A stretch of DNA of 64,000 nt from Epiperipatus broadwayi (lineage: Eukaryota > Onychophora > Udeonychophora > Euonychophora > Peripatidae): NCBI GenBank assembly GCA_028023455.1, contig JAQFVV010012405.1, positions 4,921,334-4,985,333 of the forward strand, written 5' to 3'. The translations under genes and the position numbers were made by a program. A model generated the notes under the pieces. It worked only from the letters and a program-made list of their open reading frames with translations, did no database searches and was not told the DNA's origin. Shown here piece by piece: positions 1 to 11,770 of the stretch (positions within the stretch are counted from its first letter, which is position 1; every line of letters starts with the position of its first letter).

Positions 1-1986
1 CACAAACGAACGCATATTATCGAATAGCCAAATAACCGCTAATGATTAAAATATGCATGAAAAAATGTAAAATTAAATATTGTAGTTAATAAAAAAAGTT
101 TGTCTTGTATTATTTTTTTTCAAATATTTGAAATTTTTTAATAGTCCTACTTTATTTCCTTATTTTTTTAATGCGAATTTTAAAGTAATTTTTCCTTCTT
201 GCTTTGCTTTTATGTGATTTCTGAAAATTACAACTCCTATCCCCCATTTTTCAAGATAAGTTAGGTCTATTTTTGTGTGATTTCTTTTGTGCACGTTTTC
301 TGAGGAAACTATCTACTGCAAAAAACGAGACACAGGTGTACTAATATATAATATTCATTTGATTTTAAGTACAATATTTAATTAAATAAATTTCAGGTTA
401 AAACTTATTTTGAAATATATGAAAGATAATTTTTTAATTACAAAATGATTTTATTTTTGTATTGTATGGATTATTTGATGTAAATTATCTATAATTAAAA
501 TCAAACATATTTACTACATTTAGAGGATTATTTGAATTTTTTTACTTAAGTAATTTAAATTGTTGGTTTTGTTTTTTGTTTTTTTTTATGAAAAGTTTTG
601 ATTAAAAATATCTAACTGACTTGGTTTCAACCTATGGTTTTAATACAACTAAAAAAAATGGTTGTTCAAAAAATGTTTGACATTGATGTAATAGTCTTAA
701 TGAATTTTTATCTCCCCAAAAGGAAAACAATGGCTAAAAATGTCTTTCTATTTATCCCAAAGAGGGAGCCGTTATTAAATATATGATAAACTGTTGATGT
801 TTATCAGATTAAAAAACACTCTGTGAACAAAACAATGAGCATTGCCAATTGCTCAACAAGCTTTGTGATAAATGCTTAGCCAGAGAAAGCATTTAAAATA
901 TCTCTGTCAGTAACCCCCTCCCCCTAAACCTCTGACCATGGTTTCATGATTTGGCACTACTCAGAGAGGCACTGGGTAGCTTCAGACACTAGATCTAAAA
1001 ATACCAACCCAATTTGAGACAGCAAAGAAAATAAGGTCATGTGATCTCTCTGTGAAAATTTTTATCATTTACGAAGAATCTATTTAAAAACTTCCATTGT
1101 CATAATATTATACAATCATAGGGACATAATAAACAGTTTAATTTTTTAAGATTTTAAATTCACACTTTGAAGGATGAAGTTGAGATGTAAGATTTTGGAT
1201 GAGTGGTCATATAGATCAGCTGAATCAAAAAAAGTAGCAGTTACAATTAAAAGAACTAAAGCATTAATTGCACAATATTATCACAACCAGCAGAAAACAG
1301 TGGAACTGTAAACAAGCATTAGATAACAGAAAATTATGAATAATTTTATGGTTCAATGATAATCTATTCAGATGTTTTATTTTCATAAACTATTCCAGGT
1401 TTGCATGACAGATGAAGAGTTACATATTATAATGGTAACATCCATTTTGCATATTTATGGTTAGCATTCAAATCTTGACTGAATAAACATTTTTTCAATG
1501 ATATTAGAATTTTTCTTTCAGGTAGCCAATCCATAGCTAATCCAATTTAACACTGACTAATAAATGGAATCTATCCATCCTTAACTGCACAAAATCAAGA
1601 ATAAAAATTACTCAAACCTGCACTATTTGGACCTTTCAAGCGTGATCAGTAATATTTTCTGTTTTATTGTTTTTATGAGATTGTTAAAGAGACCTTATAA
1701 TGGACTATTTAAAGACTGCTTTAGTTTTTTACCGAAGAATGGATGTGATAAATTATTCCAGTTTTCAAAAACGAAAATATGAAGTCACAGATAAGCTCAT
1801 ATTTTTCCTTTGTTTAATCTAGTAAAAAGAAATGTTTTAAAATTCTAAGTTAGATGTGAGATTAGAATATTAAAAACAATTTTAAACTAATTTACAATCA
1901 TTTCTTTTGCTTGGAAAGTTACATATTAAATGCAGAATAATATTTAGAGAAGAAATTTGTAGTAAAGGTTAAAATAAAAAGTCAAA
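1..1986. other. AT-rich DNA, no gene seen
   Basis: I see no open frame above background, no recognisable transposon protein and no long repeat. A stretch near 890-1060 is less AT-rich and more complex than its surroundings, but its translations in all frames are unremarkable. Confidence 0.6.
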
Positions 1987-1995
1987 TAATGGAAA

Positions 1996-2088
1996 CACAT
2001 TTTTTTTATGTGTCAAAGCATTAGCTGCAAAGCGACCCGCAAACCCGGGACAGCAGCTGTGCTGACCACTCAACCACCAATGCTTGAC
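1996..2088 (-). mobile_element. tRNA-Gly-derived SINE, copy 1
   Basis: On the minus strand it begins GTCAAGCATTGGTGG and reads as a tRNA-like body with a short A-rich tail. It matches the four other copies in this window (near 30.4, 34.6, 36.0 and 42.9 kb). It is flanked by a perfect 9-bp target-site duplication, TAATGGAAA, at 1987-1995 and 2089-2097. The body resembles animal tRNA-Gly(UCC), though this copy has lost part of the anticodon region. The whole unit is only about 95 bp, with almost nothing beyond the tRNA. Confidence 0.85.
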
Positions 2089-2097
2089 TAATGGAAA

Positions 2098-3230
2098 TCA
2101 ATTGAATGTTTTATTAGTTTAATATGTATTATTTATCTTGAAAAGGTGTTACTTAGTTATTTTTTATATTTTTAATAGAAATACAGTTTCACAATTTTTT
2201 TAAATAATGATAAGTTTCTGTTAACAATTAGCTTAGGATAGATTTTTTTTTCTTTTTTGAATTTCATTTTAATAAATAAAATATATTAATTCTATTAATC
2301 GGGTGGAAAGTCTTTTAGCTCAGTAGTATCCTAACTGAATTATTATTTTGTTTTAGCATTTCTGATGTAGCTTATTGCAAATGTGAATGGTACAATACCA
2401 TATTATATATTGTGATAGAGGTTTGATTATTTATAATATAAAATTTATATAGCCATGAGAGTAAATATTTAATTAGATATCAGTGTCAACGTGTTATAAT
2501 ATGCACTTTGTTCTTATTATGCATTTTACCTGCATTTTGAATTTACATTCAACAGATTAACTTATGATAATAACTTTTAGGCATATGCAAATTTCCTAAC
2601 ATTTTCTGGTTTATAATAAATAATTTAAACTGGACAAATATTTTGTAGTATTGTTTTCAATTCTATTTGCTTAAATTTTTATCTCTATTTGGTTTAGCTG
2701 CATTTTGGTTGCAAGTACGATGAGTTACTAAAAAACATTTCCTATGGTCACCCATAAGCAATAGATAATATTATTTAGAGCTAGAATTAAAGTCTTGTGG
2801 TAATCTGATAATGATTAAGTGATTGAATAAACAGGTGAAAAAAAATCTGTATTTAATTATATTTGAACTTACCTAAATGGAAGTGCTATGGTCAAAATAT
2901 TATTAAATATTTTATGTAGTTACAATTAAAACTAGTCATTATTTATAAACACTTATAAAAAAATCTTGAAATTTAATATAAATAATATATAAAATATGTA
3001 ATATATCAATTTAATAAAAAAAATTAATTTGAAAGTTAAGCAATTTGTTTAAATAAAATCATTGACAATTTCATGATTGTTGTTGAGATATACATAGTAG
3101 AAAGAAAAGGAAAACTATAATATTATATTTATAAAATTAAACAAAAACATACAATTGTCTTCTGTGATGAAAAAGGTGTGTCTTCCTAGCTGTAAAAATC
3201 TGGAACCAAGTTCAGAAACATTATGGGAGG
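2098..3230. other. AT-rich DNA, no gene seen
   Basis: No coding signal or repeat is recognisable. The part from about 3180 may be the 3' untranslated end of the minus-strand LINE that follows. Confidence 0.5.
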
Positions 3231-3239
3231 GATTGTAGA

Positions 3240-6200
3240 GATTAGATAAGTTCATTGGGGTGTGACCAGGTAGAATTGAAGATATCAGCCAGTGTTAACA
3301 GTTGGTCTCTTGTCTTAATGAGCACCGGGAATTTTTCATGAACTGTACTGGATTACAGGGTGATGAATCCAGGACCAGGCAACATTTAAGAAGCTATATA
3401 GAGTGATGTACAAAGATGGCTTTCCTAATGTCTGGGAATCTATCTAATGCAATACAACTGGCCATATCAAAAAGCTGGGATGAGTTAAGCTTAAAAGACT
3501 TTAATAGATTTAGTCTTGCATCATTTAATCCTCTACATTTATTCAAAACATGGGGCAGGGTCTCCAGGTCCTGCTTACAGATGGAGCATGTAGGCTCAAT
3601 TTTATAAAACCCTCTCCTAGTTGTCAAAAAGTCATTGGTTGGCAGACAGGTCAGGTTTGTTTTTAAGATGAAGTCAATGAATTTGAATACAAGATACCAT
3701 CTTTTTAATTTTGGTATTAGGTTTTCATTAGACAGATGAAGAATACTAGGGGGAAAAGTCAGATGAGGATTCATTAATTTAAATGCCTTCCAATATGTAA
3801 GTTTCTTATCAAAATCATGGGAAGATACCAAAATCATGGGAAGATACCTTAATATATTGAGCAGAAAGGTTAAATAATTTCTTTAACCAGGATTTTCAAT
3901 GATATGGGGGAGATTTATCTATAAGAGCAATCTCTTCAACTGGGGCAAGACCCAATAACTTGATTTTAAAAGTATGGATGATGTTGGAGGGATCTTTTGA
4001 ACATTTGTGTTACTATAGCATGCAAGCCCAAACCATTGAGTGCTTTGTGATTTTGCTTCTTTTGTATACTAATAACAACCACTTTTTTTCATGTAGAGCA
4101 GGCTGAAGCATAAAATATTAATTTGTGAAATGAACTTTTTGAAGGGTTTAAGATAGGAGGTAATAGTCTATTCATGAAAAAACAATGGAGTTAAAGAGCA
4201 TCACCTTGTCACAAATAGATAGGTAGGCCCTTTTTAATGCATCAATATATTTGGAGGTGAATAGAAGGTCATATTACAATGATTTACACATTGCATTCAG
4301 GGAGAAGTAGAAATGGAAAGAATGAGGCCTAGCAGTAAACCGAGATAGAACACATTTTCCTGAAAAGATCCTCCATGCAGATGACTTTTGAGGGTTGAAT
4401 GATAATTTGGAATCCCCTGAAAATTGGATTAAAATCTGTTTTAGCACTGGTAACAATTTAGGGAAAGGAAGAATCACAGCAATGTCATCCATAAATGAAA
4501 GAAGCTTAATTTCGTGGTCAAGTGCTGTCACAAAAACCCCAAGGAGGCTTGTCTCAATCTCTCTAAGTAATGGATTGATGTATGCTATGAATACTACAGC
4601 ACTCTATGAAGAGCCCTGAGGAATAGAGATGGAAGATCTAAAACCCAGGACTATCCAACCATTGAGTATAAACAGTATCTCCCTATTGTTCAGCATATTC
4701 TCTAATATGATCAGATATACTTTAGGAATTCCATAGTCACTTAAAAATATTTAGTAGTATGTCAATCCTTATGGAGTCAAATGCTGCTGTGATGTTCAAT
4801 TGAACCACAGTGGGTCCAGATTTCCTCTCTGTTCTTAATAGTCAGTCAGTAATTTAAATAGGCTAATCCCTGGATGAAGAGCCCATTTTTTACAAATTGG
4901 GCAGGGGATATCTTTTCCCAAGATCTGATTTGGGATCATGTCCTTGTCCTCTATGACTTTAATTAATAGAGGAGTCACAGAAATGGGCCTAATATTAGAA
5001 ATTAATGGAAGGGATGCTCCTTTTTTATGAGGGTCACTAATAAAATCAGGTATAAGCCAGGAATGTCCAAGCAACTGGAGGCAAGACATCCAGAAGACCA
5101 CTGATAATTGGAACAGTAAAGTGGGTTAGGTGTAGCAAGAGAAATCTAGGGAGGCTGTGGGACCCAGGTGAGTTTTTCCAGGAAGGATTTTAAATTTAGA
5201 AAGGATCTGTTGATGTATAATATCATGCCTTTTATAAGGTTAATTGCTGTAAGCAATTCTAAAGTTAGGTACCAGTGCAGACTAAAATTTTTTCAAAAAA
5301 ATTATAAATGACATTAGCATTGGGGAACCAACATAGTTGATTCCACCTTCTGCAATAGATGTAGGTATCATAAATTTTACCCAATGCTCATCTTATGTAG
5401 CCTTTTGTCTAGGCATGTCTATGTCTATTAGCTAGCAACACCTTAGTTCTTTTGATGGCAATGATTTCAGCTAATGCCCTTTGTTTCTCCCTATACCAAT
5501 TCTTGAGGTTCTGGATGCTCCCAATATTTGATGATGAGGGAAATAAACTCATTGCAGTGTGAATTGATTACATATCTTTTCAATAATCTAAAAGGATGCT
5601 TTTTATTATAGGTATAATTGTTGGATATGGCATTGAGGATTTCAGTATATGTGAGTCATGCATCAACCAGGGCACAAGATAACAGGTTGGCTTTGTGGAA
5701 ATATATGTAAGACTCTGAGAAAACTGTCTCTGGGATGGTAAACTTATTAATGATTTTGGACATTCATGCTAGTCCATCTTTGTGATAAAATGGGCATCTT
5801 TGCTGAATATGTATTATAAGAGCAAGGTAATCTGAAAAAATTACATGTTTAAGAGATGTCTCAATTTGGAAGTGAATTTCTGGTGAGTAATAGGCCATGT
5901 CAAACAATGTGCTATATTGTTTTGTATAAAAGGAATATGCATTCTATGGAAAGATACCTTGAAGTGACATGAGTGGTGTGTTGATCAAATAAATGAATCT
6001 ATTGTCACAAGTGCTATAAGGTATGTTGAAATCACCTAGTAGGACTGTAGAAGAAGAATTAAAAGCAAGAGCCCACATGGATCATGTTTATGACTTCGAG
6101 GATTGTGCTGTTGTTGTTCGGTAAATACAAATAAATTTATATTTAAACTTGATTCCCAAATAAAAAATTTATTGTAACACAGTTCATGTCTATATGAATT

Positions 6201-6460
6201 AGATTATAGTGTGTAAAATTAGAGTTGCAATTTATCATGAATTCTACACCACCAGAAGATGATGATGCTATAGAATAGTGAAACAAACCAAGGAAGTTCA
6301 TTATCTTGGCAATCTTTTTGTTGGTGTATGTGGAGTTTTGTTTCTGCAAAACATATTATGTCCAGTGACCCTTATTGGAACCAGTTTATGATGTTGTAGG
6401 CTCTCTTCAACGAGTTCAATCCCCTAATGTTTCCCCCTATTATTTTTTAATTTTTATTAA
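3240..6460 (-). pseudogene. LINE ORF2 remnant: endonuclease and reverse transcriptase
   Basis: ORF2 encodes the enzymes for target-primed reverse transcription. Reading right to left, the endonuclease starts near 6440 with NIRGLNSLKRAYNIINW and FAETK, followed by GGVEFMI near 6240 and GDFNIPYS near 6030. The final endonuclease motif reads SDY where SDH is usual. Reverse transcriptase pieces are SNIRPISVTPLLIKVIE (about 5000) and the catalytic FMDDIAVIL (about 4490). The C-terminal domain at 3394-3837 has CSICKQDLETLPHVLNKC, a CxxC...HxxxxC motif. The last residues, TRDQLLTLADIFNSTW, lie in another frame near 3290-3250, before a stop at about 3242. At least five frame breaks make it inactive. 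An 18-bp tandem duplication lies at 3821-3848. Confidence 0.85.
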
Positions 6461-6479
6461 GAGATTGTTTGATTCTGTG

Positions 6480-7440
6480 GGTGTTCCTCTATCTTGATGC
6501 CCTAGATAGGCAAGACCCATTCTGGAAAAATAGTGTGGGGGGGGTCTGATGAAACAGCCATGAGAAGTGTGACACTGACAGATGGTTCTGGTCAACCAAT
6601 TGGCTTTGAAATGCCCTGTCTATCCTCAATTGTATTTGCCTTCTTTTTTTTTTGCCATGGATTTTTTTTTAAAGTGTAGATAATTCATTTTCAGGGCCAC
6701 AAATGGTGCTGGAATCACTAGATATGTCATTCAGACCTCAATTGTATTTGCCTTCTTCTTTTTTTGCCATGGATTTTTTTCTTAAGTGTAGATAATTCAT
6801 TTTCAGGGCCACAAATGGTGCTGGAATCACTAGATATGTCATTCAGATCAATATTGCACTCCTCCATAATTGCAGATAGTTCTCTTTCTTTCTTCCTTTT
6901 GATAAATCTTGGAGGCCTTTGAAGTAATTGCAAGTTCATTAAAGTGGGATAAGGCACAAGAACCATATCACTTTCCAGAGTTCTATAACTCCAAAAAAAG
7001 CTTGCACCAGAAGGTACATTTTGAGACCTTAGTGGAGCCTAGCCTTCTACTGGCAAAACATTATTTAATTGCTGTATCTGGTCAAAACAGGAGTTAAAGT
7101 ATTGAGTCTCACAGCAGGTCAAATCTTTAGGTTGATTACTTAAAATGCTAGGGTGGACTGAATGAGAGTCTTTATTAATTTGGGAGATCTGAGAAGCTGA
7201 ACCAAGTAGGCATTTGTGGAATCTGGAGTTTTTGCCATTACATTTTACATATATTTTTCTGGGGCAATCTTTAATCAGATGATCCCTGCATTTACAAAAA
7301 TAACACTGTGAGGGAACTCCTTGAAATCCCAACTCCTTGAAATCCCACTACAAGAGAAGAGCCATCCACTTCAAAAAAGGAAGGAATATCTACAGCGGTT
7401 ATGCTTTTGTGAAGATCTATGTTGAATGTGGCCATCCATT
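6480..7440 (-). pseudogene. LINE ORF1 remnant with CCHC zinc knuckle
   Basis: ORF1 proteins of this kind bind the element RNA. The frame at 7039-7332 contains CYFCKCRDHLIKDCPRK, a CCHC knuckle, preceded by an IPSFFEVDGSSLVVGFQG linker that matches the position and style of the copy at 54.1 kb. A later frame (6727-6966) is basic (RPPRFIKRKKER) and then acidic (ECNIDLNDISSDSS). A 16-bp direct duplication at 7316-7347 breaks the frame between linker and knuckle, and a 112-bp tandem duplication follows at 6624-6847. The RRM-like N-terminal part seen in copy 3 is absent. Confidence 0.75.
6624..6847. repeat. 112-bp tandem duplication inside LINE ORF1
   Basis: Two nearly identical units start at 6624 and 6736, each running from CCTCAATTGTATTTGCC to CATTCAGA. 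They differ by a few bases and by the length of a T run. The duplication arose within this LINE copy, since it lies in ORF1 coding sequence and disrupts it. Confidence 0.9.
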
Positions 7441-7476
7441 CTTAAACTACATAAATAAATAAGTATAGAGATATTA

Positions 7477-7478
<2 letters not shown>

Positions 7479-7546
<68 letters not shown>
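7479..7546. repeat. (AT)n microsatellite
   Basis: About 68 bp of uninterrupted alternating AT. It abuts the truncated 5' end of the LINE to its left. Confidence 0.95.
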
Positions 7547-7549
<3 letters not shown>

Positions 7550-7777
7550 TTATTCCTTATTTAATTGTTAAGAATCAATTGTAAATACATCCTTAGCTAA
7601 GAATTTTCAATTGATATTGATACTGTCAGATTTTTTACTTGGAAAGTAATTAAAGCAATTTAGTTCTAATAGTCTCAATCTGTTTAATTATTTTATTACT
7701 GACTTCTTGATAGATGTTGATCATTTATCTTTTTATATATTTAAGAAATGTTTGAAACTTAGGTTATTTTTTTATCA

Positions 7778-7885
7778 TTGTTGTTGTTGTTGTTGTTGTT
7801 ATTATTATTACTATTATTATTATTATTATTATTATTGTCATTATTATCATTAATATTATTGTTATTATTATTATTATTATTATTA

Positions 7886-7926
<41 letters not shown>
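7778..7926. repeat. (TTG/TTA)n trinucleotide microsatellite
   Basis: About 150 bp of TTG repeats passing into TTA repeats with a few interruptions. The minus strand reads as a poly-asparagine frame, which is a by-product of the repeat and not a gene. Confidence 0.95.
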
Positions 7927-7927
<1 letters not shown>

Positions 7928-8161
7928 TGTTTTATGGTCATCTACTTTTTTTAAAACAATTATAATAGATATATTAAGTGCTTAGTGATACAAAATAAGA
8001 AAAGTTTAACAGCAAAAACTTTTAATGTAACATGCTAAGTACGCTTTCAATATTTTTGCATTGATATCATAATCATAACAATGAATGAATGAAATTGTGG
8101 ACAAAGGATATGATATAAGTATCATGTAAATTGTATTCAAATTGTATGCAATATGCTTACA

Positions 8162-8614
8162 TTAACAACTGTTTAGAGAAGGGCAAACCAAATTTCTTTT
8201 GTTTATAGCATTATGATTGTTGATACTATACCAAGCTTTCTTTAGCTTATATTTAGCATCATTCTTTTCTAAACATACAATGCTGGCTGATGTAAGTTCA
8301 AATGTAGGGCCAAGTTTGTTATCATGCTCTTGAAATATGAATTTGTGGTCTGGATTGTTTTTGGCATTTTTGTATAGGTATTGGGGTTGGAAAAGTCTTG
8401 ATGCTAGACTGGCACTAGAAGAGTTTTGTTATATCCACAGAAACCAATTTGTAAATCCCAAATATGTTCCATATATAGAAAACATGCTGGTCCTTATTTT
8501 GATTAATTGATTTTTACAGTGCTGACTTTTAACTTCTACAAAAAAACTTTTCTTTATGAAATACTTCAACATGCTATGTAATTTAAATATCCAATATATT
8601 CTATCTTCCATCAT
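8162..8614 (-). pseudogene. Unrecognised 151-codon frame with one stop
   Basis: From the ATG at 8614 to the TAA at 8162-8164 the minus strand stays in one frame of 151 codons with a single internal stop (TAA at 8429-8431). That is unusual in DNA this rich in A and T, where stops come about every ten codons. The first part is MMEDRIYWIFKLHSMLKY onwards. The second part is normal in composition and includes SRLFQPQYLYKNAKNN, DHKFIFQEHDNKLGPTFEL and KKAWYSINNHNA. I recognise no domain, signal peptide or transposon motif. It could be a decayed exon, a piece of an unknown element, or chance. No splice context was identified. Confidence 0.35.
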
Positions 8615-8760
8615 ATTTTTTCAAATTTCTTATGAATTCCTGAGCAATAAAGTCATTAACATTTTCTAAAAATTATAAATCAATACCATCACATGACTTT
8701 AATATTTGATTAATAACTGAAACACACAGGCTTATTATATACTTATGTCTATATATGTAA

Positions 8761-9373
8761 TATATAGAGTATATGAGCACAGACTTTTACATGACCCACC
8801 ACTCTCTCATAACACTTGAACACATACATGTCTAAAAGATAAATAATCACCAATATCCGTATTTCATGCTAAACCAGCAATCATCATCTCTACACACATA
8901 TATGCTATAAGTGCTCAGATATACATTAAGATAGCCAATCTTCATACTTCAAAGGACAGTTGTAGTGTGGAGTAGATTGAAGCCTGTCCTTTGAAGTATA
9001 TGTATTTCATGCTAAACCAGCAATCATCAGTTGGTCCAGATTTCCATCTCTACACACATACATGCTATAAGTGTTCAGATATATATTAAGATAGCCAATC
9101 TTCATACTTCAAAGGACAGCTGTAGTGTGGAGTAGATTGAAGCCTGTCCTTCGAAGTATGAAGATTGGCTATCTTAATATATATCTAAGCACTTACAGCA
9201 CATATGTGTGGAGATGGTAATCTGGACCAACTGTTGATGGCTGGTTTAGCATAAAATATGTATATTGGTGATTATTTATCTTTTCAACATTTATGTGTTC
9301 AAGTGTATCAGTGTTATGAGATAGTGGAGAGAGTGGTGGTCATGTGAAAGTCTGTGCTCATATGCCCTATATA
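8761..9373. mobile_element. Foldback (long inverted repeat) element A
   Basis: A 613-bp element whose ends are inverted copies of each other. The left end TATATAGAGTATATGAGCAC matches the reverse complement of the right end, TATATAGGGCATATGAGCAC. The inverted homology continues inwards to a centre near 9130, where TACTTCAAAGGACAG faces CTGTCCTTCGAAGTA around a short loop. One arm carries an extra internal copy of about 140 bp (8862-9000, repeated at 9001-9150). It has no coding capacity, which fits a non-autonomous foldback or hairpin MITE. It seems to sit in a TA-rich target, so the duplication length cannot be fixed. Confidence 0.8.
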
Positions 9374-11253
9374 TTTGAATTCTCTAATAACTTTAATGTT
9401 GTGAATCCATATTAACTCACCTGATTATATAGCAGTGACGAAACATAACATTTTTAGGAACAGAAGCCCACTACATCTTTTTTTAATAATGTTTTCATTT
9501 TACTTGCCACGACAATTTTCACATATTTAAAAGATCGTGAATAATTTAAAATGCGATATAGTACCACAGACATATATATTAGCGTCTTGTTATTTAGTCA
9601 TTTGCTGTTTTTTAAATTATTTTAAAATAATCTGTAAAAATTATTTTATGTCATACCTGTGTTTATTATGGTGGGATGATGAAATCAAAACTTTATTAAA
9701 GACAATAAATGTTTGTCAAAATATATTTTAAGTTGTAAACAAGATTTAGCCAACTGTGTTGATTGCTAAAATTTTGCGGGGAAAGTAAATGGTCAAATAT
9801 AAAGAAAACATCCAGTTCGTGGATTAAAACAAAAGCTAAAAGTTATTTTGGTCTCTAAAAATATCAAATTTTAAAAGTGCCAATTGCTAACTTCACTGGA
9901 AAAATTTTGTTTATTAAAAATGTAATTTCATCATGAGCAAGTGTAAATAGGCTGTTTTTATTACATATATATTCAGTCAAATTTTAGAAAGGCCTGCAAG
10001 CTGAATCCATGGCATTTGAATATTAGGCTGGCCAAGTAGTTAGGCAGATTGTGTTGTTCCTCATGCCCAAGGAATGATGATTTTCATCTCCATTCTATGT
10101 GCTGAATAGTACAAGCCAATATAATGGTGGATAACTTTCCTAATAGAAACCTACTGCAATAGTACTTCAAGGAGGGAGCTGTTGACTATCAAGAGAACAA
10201 AGCCAAGAGACAAGCTGTTGCCGAGGAGTTAGGTAATAACCTTCACGACTACTGCAAAAGCTCTCTGATGAGCTTTAATTATTAATTTTAACACTTTTTA
10301 TTAAATCTAATTAGAGATACAAATTAATTGTTTGTTAAATGGGGGTATTAATATATTTAAGCAATCCGCATCTCTTCATAGCATATTTTAGTGCCTATAT
10401 TGAATGTATGTAGGGCTAGTTCAACCAGTTCTCTCTATAGTATCTGTTATTCAGGATTTATCTGAAACTTAAAATAACCTTTAGTTTGATGGATAACAAT
10501 TTTATTGAACTGTATTATTGGGCTCAAATATTAGAAAAACTTAGTAAACAGTCACAATATTATAATTGTAGTCACAATATTATAATTGTAGTGATTAAAT
10601 TATATTTCTGGCTAGCATTATTATTTTGTAAATTGTGATATTAAATGAATATTATGTTGGCATATTAAATTCTTATATGCATAGATTATTTGCTGAGCAC
10701 GAAAGTCAGCTAATACTTTTAAATGAGTCCAAACAATGTATAACCTGGACTGATTACCTTCCATTGTATAACACCTGTGAGCACCTATTTGATCTCAATG
10801 TGATCCCTAAATAGTGTAATTTAATTTATTTTGGTTTTTCATTACTAATAATTTTAATAAATGTATTTAAATTTATCCTGTCTTTATTATTCTTTTATCA
10901 TATCCAATCCACTTACTCATTAATTATATTACCAGATATTATTATACAAAATGTCAATATTATATTAGCTTAGCCATTAATAGATGTTTAGTTCAATTTT
11001 ATGCAATGTGTGTGTAGTTAGCCATAGGGTTTCATGTTTCTCTCTGTTTGGAGCCAGCTCACGATTAAAATTAAGGTCCATGTGTCACCTCAGAAATGTC
11101 ACTCACATAGTGTTAAATCATGAAGTGCTGATGAATAAGTTGAAGTTTGGTTTGGATTCTGGATCTCACTATCCCATTTTGATCGCCTTTAGTGTATTTT
11201 ACCTGGACTCTGGATTTTGTTACATGAATGTACAAATCTGACCATTGCAATAT
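9374..11253. other. AT-rich DNA, no gene seen
   Basis: Nothing recognisable. A unit of about 20 bp, TCACAATATTATAATTGTAG, is repeated twice in tandem near 10551-10592. The stretch 9990-10270 is compositionally richer but has no frame I can identify. Confidence 0.6.
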
Positions 11254-11770
11254 AGATACTACATTATCAATATAATTTTTATCTACCAAATGCTTTTAAC
11301 ATTCTTAAGTTTTAATTGTAAATTAGATTTTAGTATTGTGTGAACTTCTTTTAATCAATATATAATGCATTGATCAAATTCATTCCTTGCCATATATAAA
11401 AACAATTCAACTGTTAGTAAAAAATTGAAAGTCAACAGAAATTCCATTAAAAAAATAATGAGTTTAAATTATTCATTATTCTTTTTTTTTTTATGTTAAT
11501 CAGACTATGATTAGTTTAAATGTAGATAATACATTATCAATATATTTTTATCTTACAAATGCTTTTAGCATTCTTAAGTTTTAATTGTAAATTAGATTTT
11601 AGCATTGTGTGAACTTCTTGTAATCAACTAATAAAGAGTTGGTCAAATTCATTCCTGACCATATGTAAAAACAATTCATCTGTTGGTAAAAAAGTTGAAA
11701 GTTAATAGAAATTCCATACAATAAAAAAAAGTTTGATTAGCTAATTCTTTTTTTATGTTTAGCAAGATAG
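11254..11770. repeat. Two-copy tandem duplication, 270-bp period
   Basis: Unit 1 starts at 11254 (AGATACTACATTATCAATA) and unit 2 at 11524 (AGATAATACATTATCAATA). The similarity runs almost the full length, including TTTTAATTGTAAATTAGATT and AAAAACAATTCA landmarks. Divergence is moderate, so the duplication is not recent. No coding content. Confidence 0.85.

Larger units (their letters stand above)
3200..7445 (-). mobile_element. Decayed LINE, family A copy 1 (L1/Tx1-like)
   Basis: A minus-strand non-LTR retrotransposon that keeps the order ORF1 (zinc knuckle, then a basic and acidic tail), endonuclease, reverse transcriptase and C-terminal Cys/His motif. It is riddled with frameshifts and stops. 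The 5' end is lost near 7445, just beside a long AT microsatellite, so the N-terminal half of ORF1 is missing. Homologous pieces recur at 13.96-14.5, 18.4-20.5 and 52.5-63.5 kb. The L1/Tx1 assignment rests on the RRM-like plus CCHC ORF1 and on the Cys/His end of ORF2. A CR1/Jockey-group origin is not excluded, because the PQGS-type reverse transcriptase motif in the related copies is more typical of that group. Confidence 0.85.

Noticed and set aside
7479-7546. AT run as a promoter TATA region
   Set aside because: A pure dinucleotide microsatellite beside a truncated LINE; nothing downstream suggests a gene.
7759-7941. Poly-asparagine open frame on the minus strand
   Set aside because: It is the translation of a TTA/TTG microsatellite and has no other coding character.
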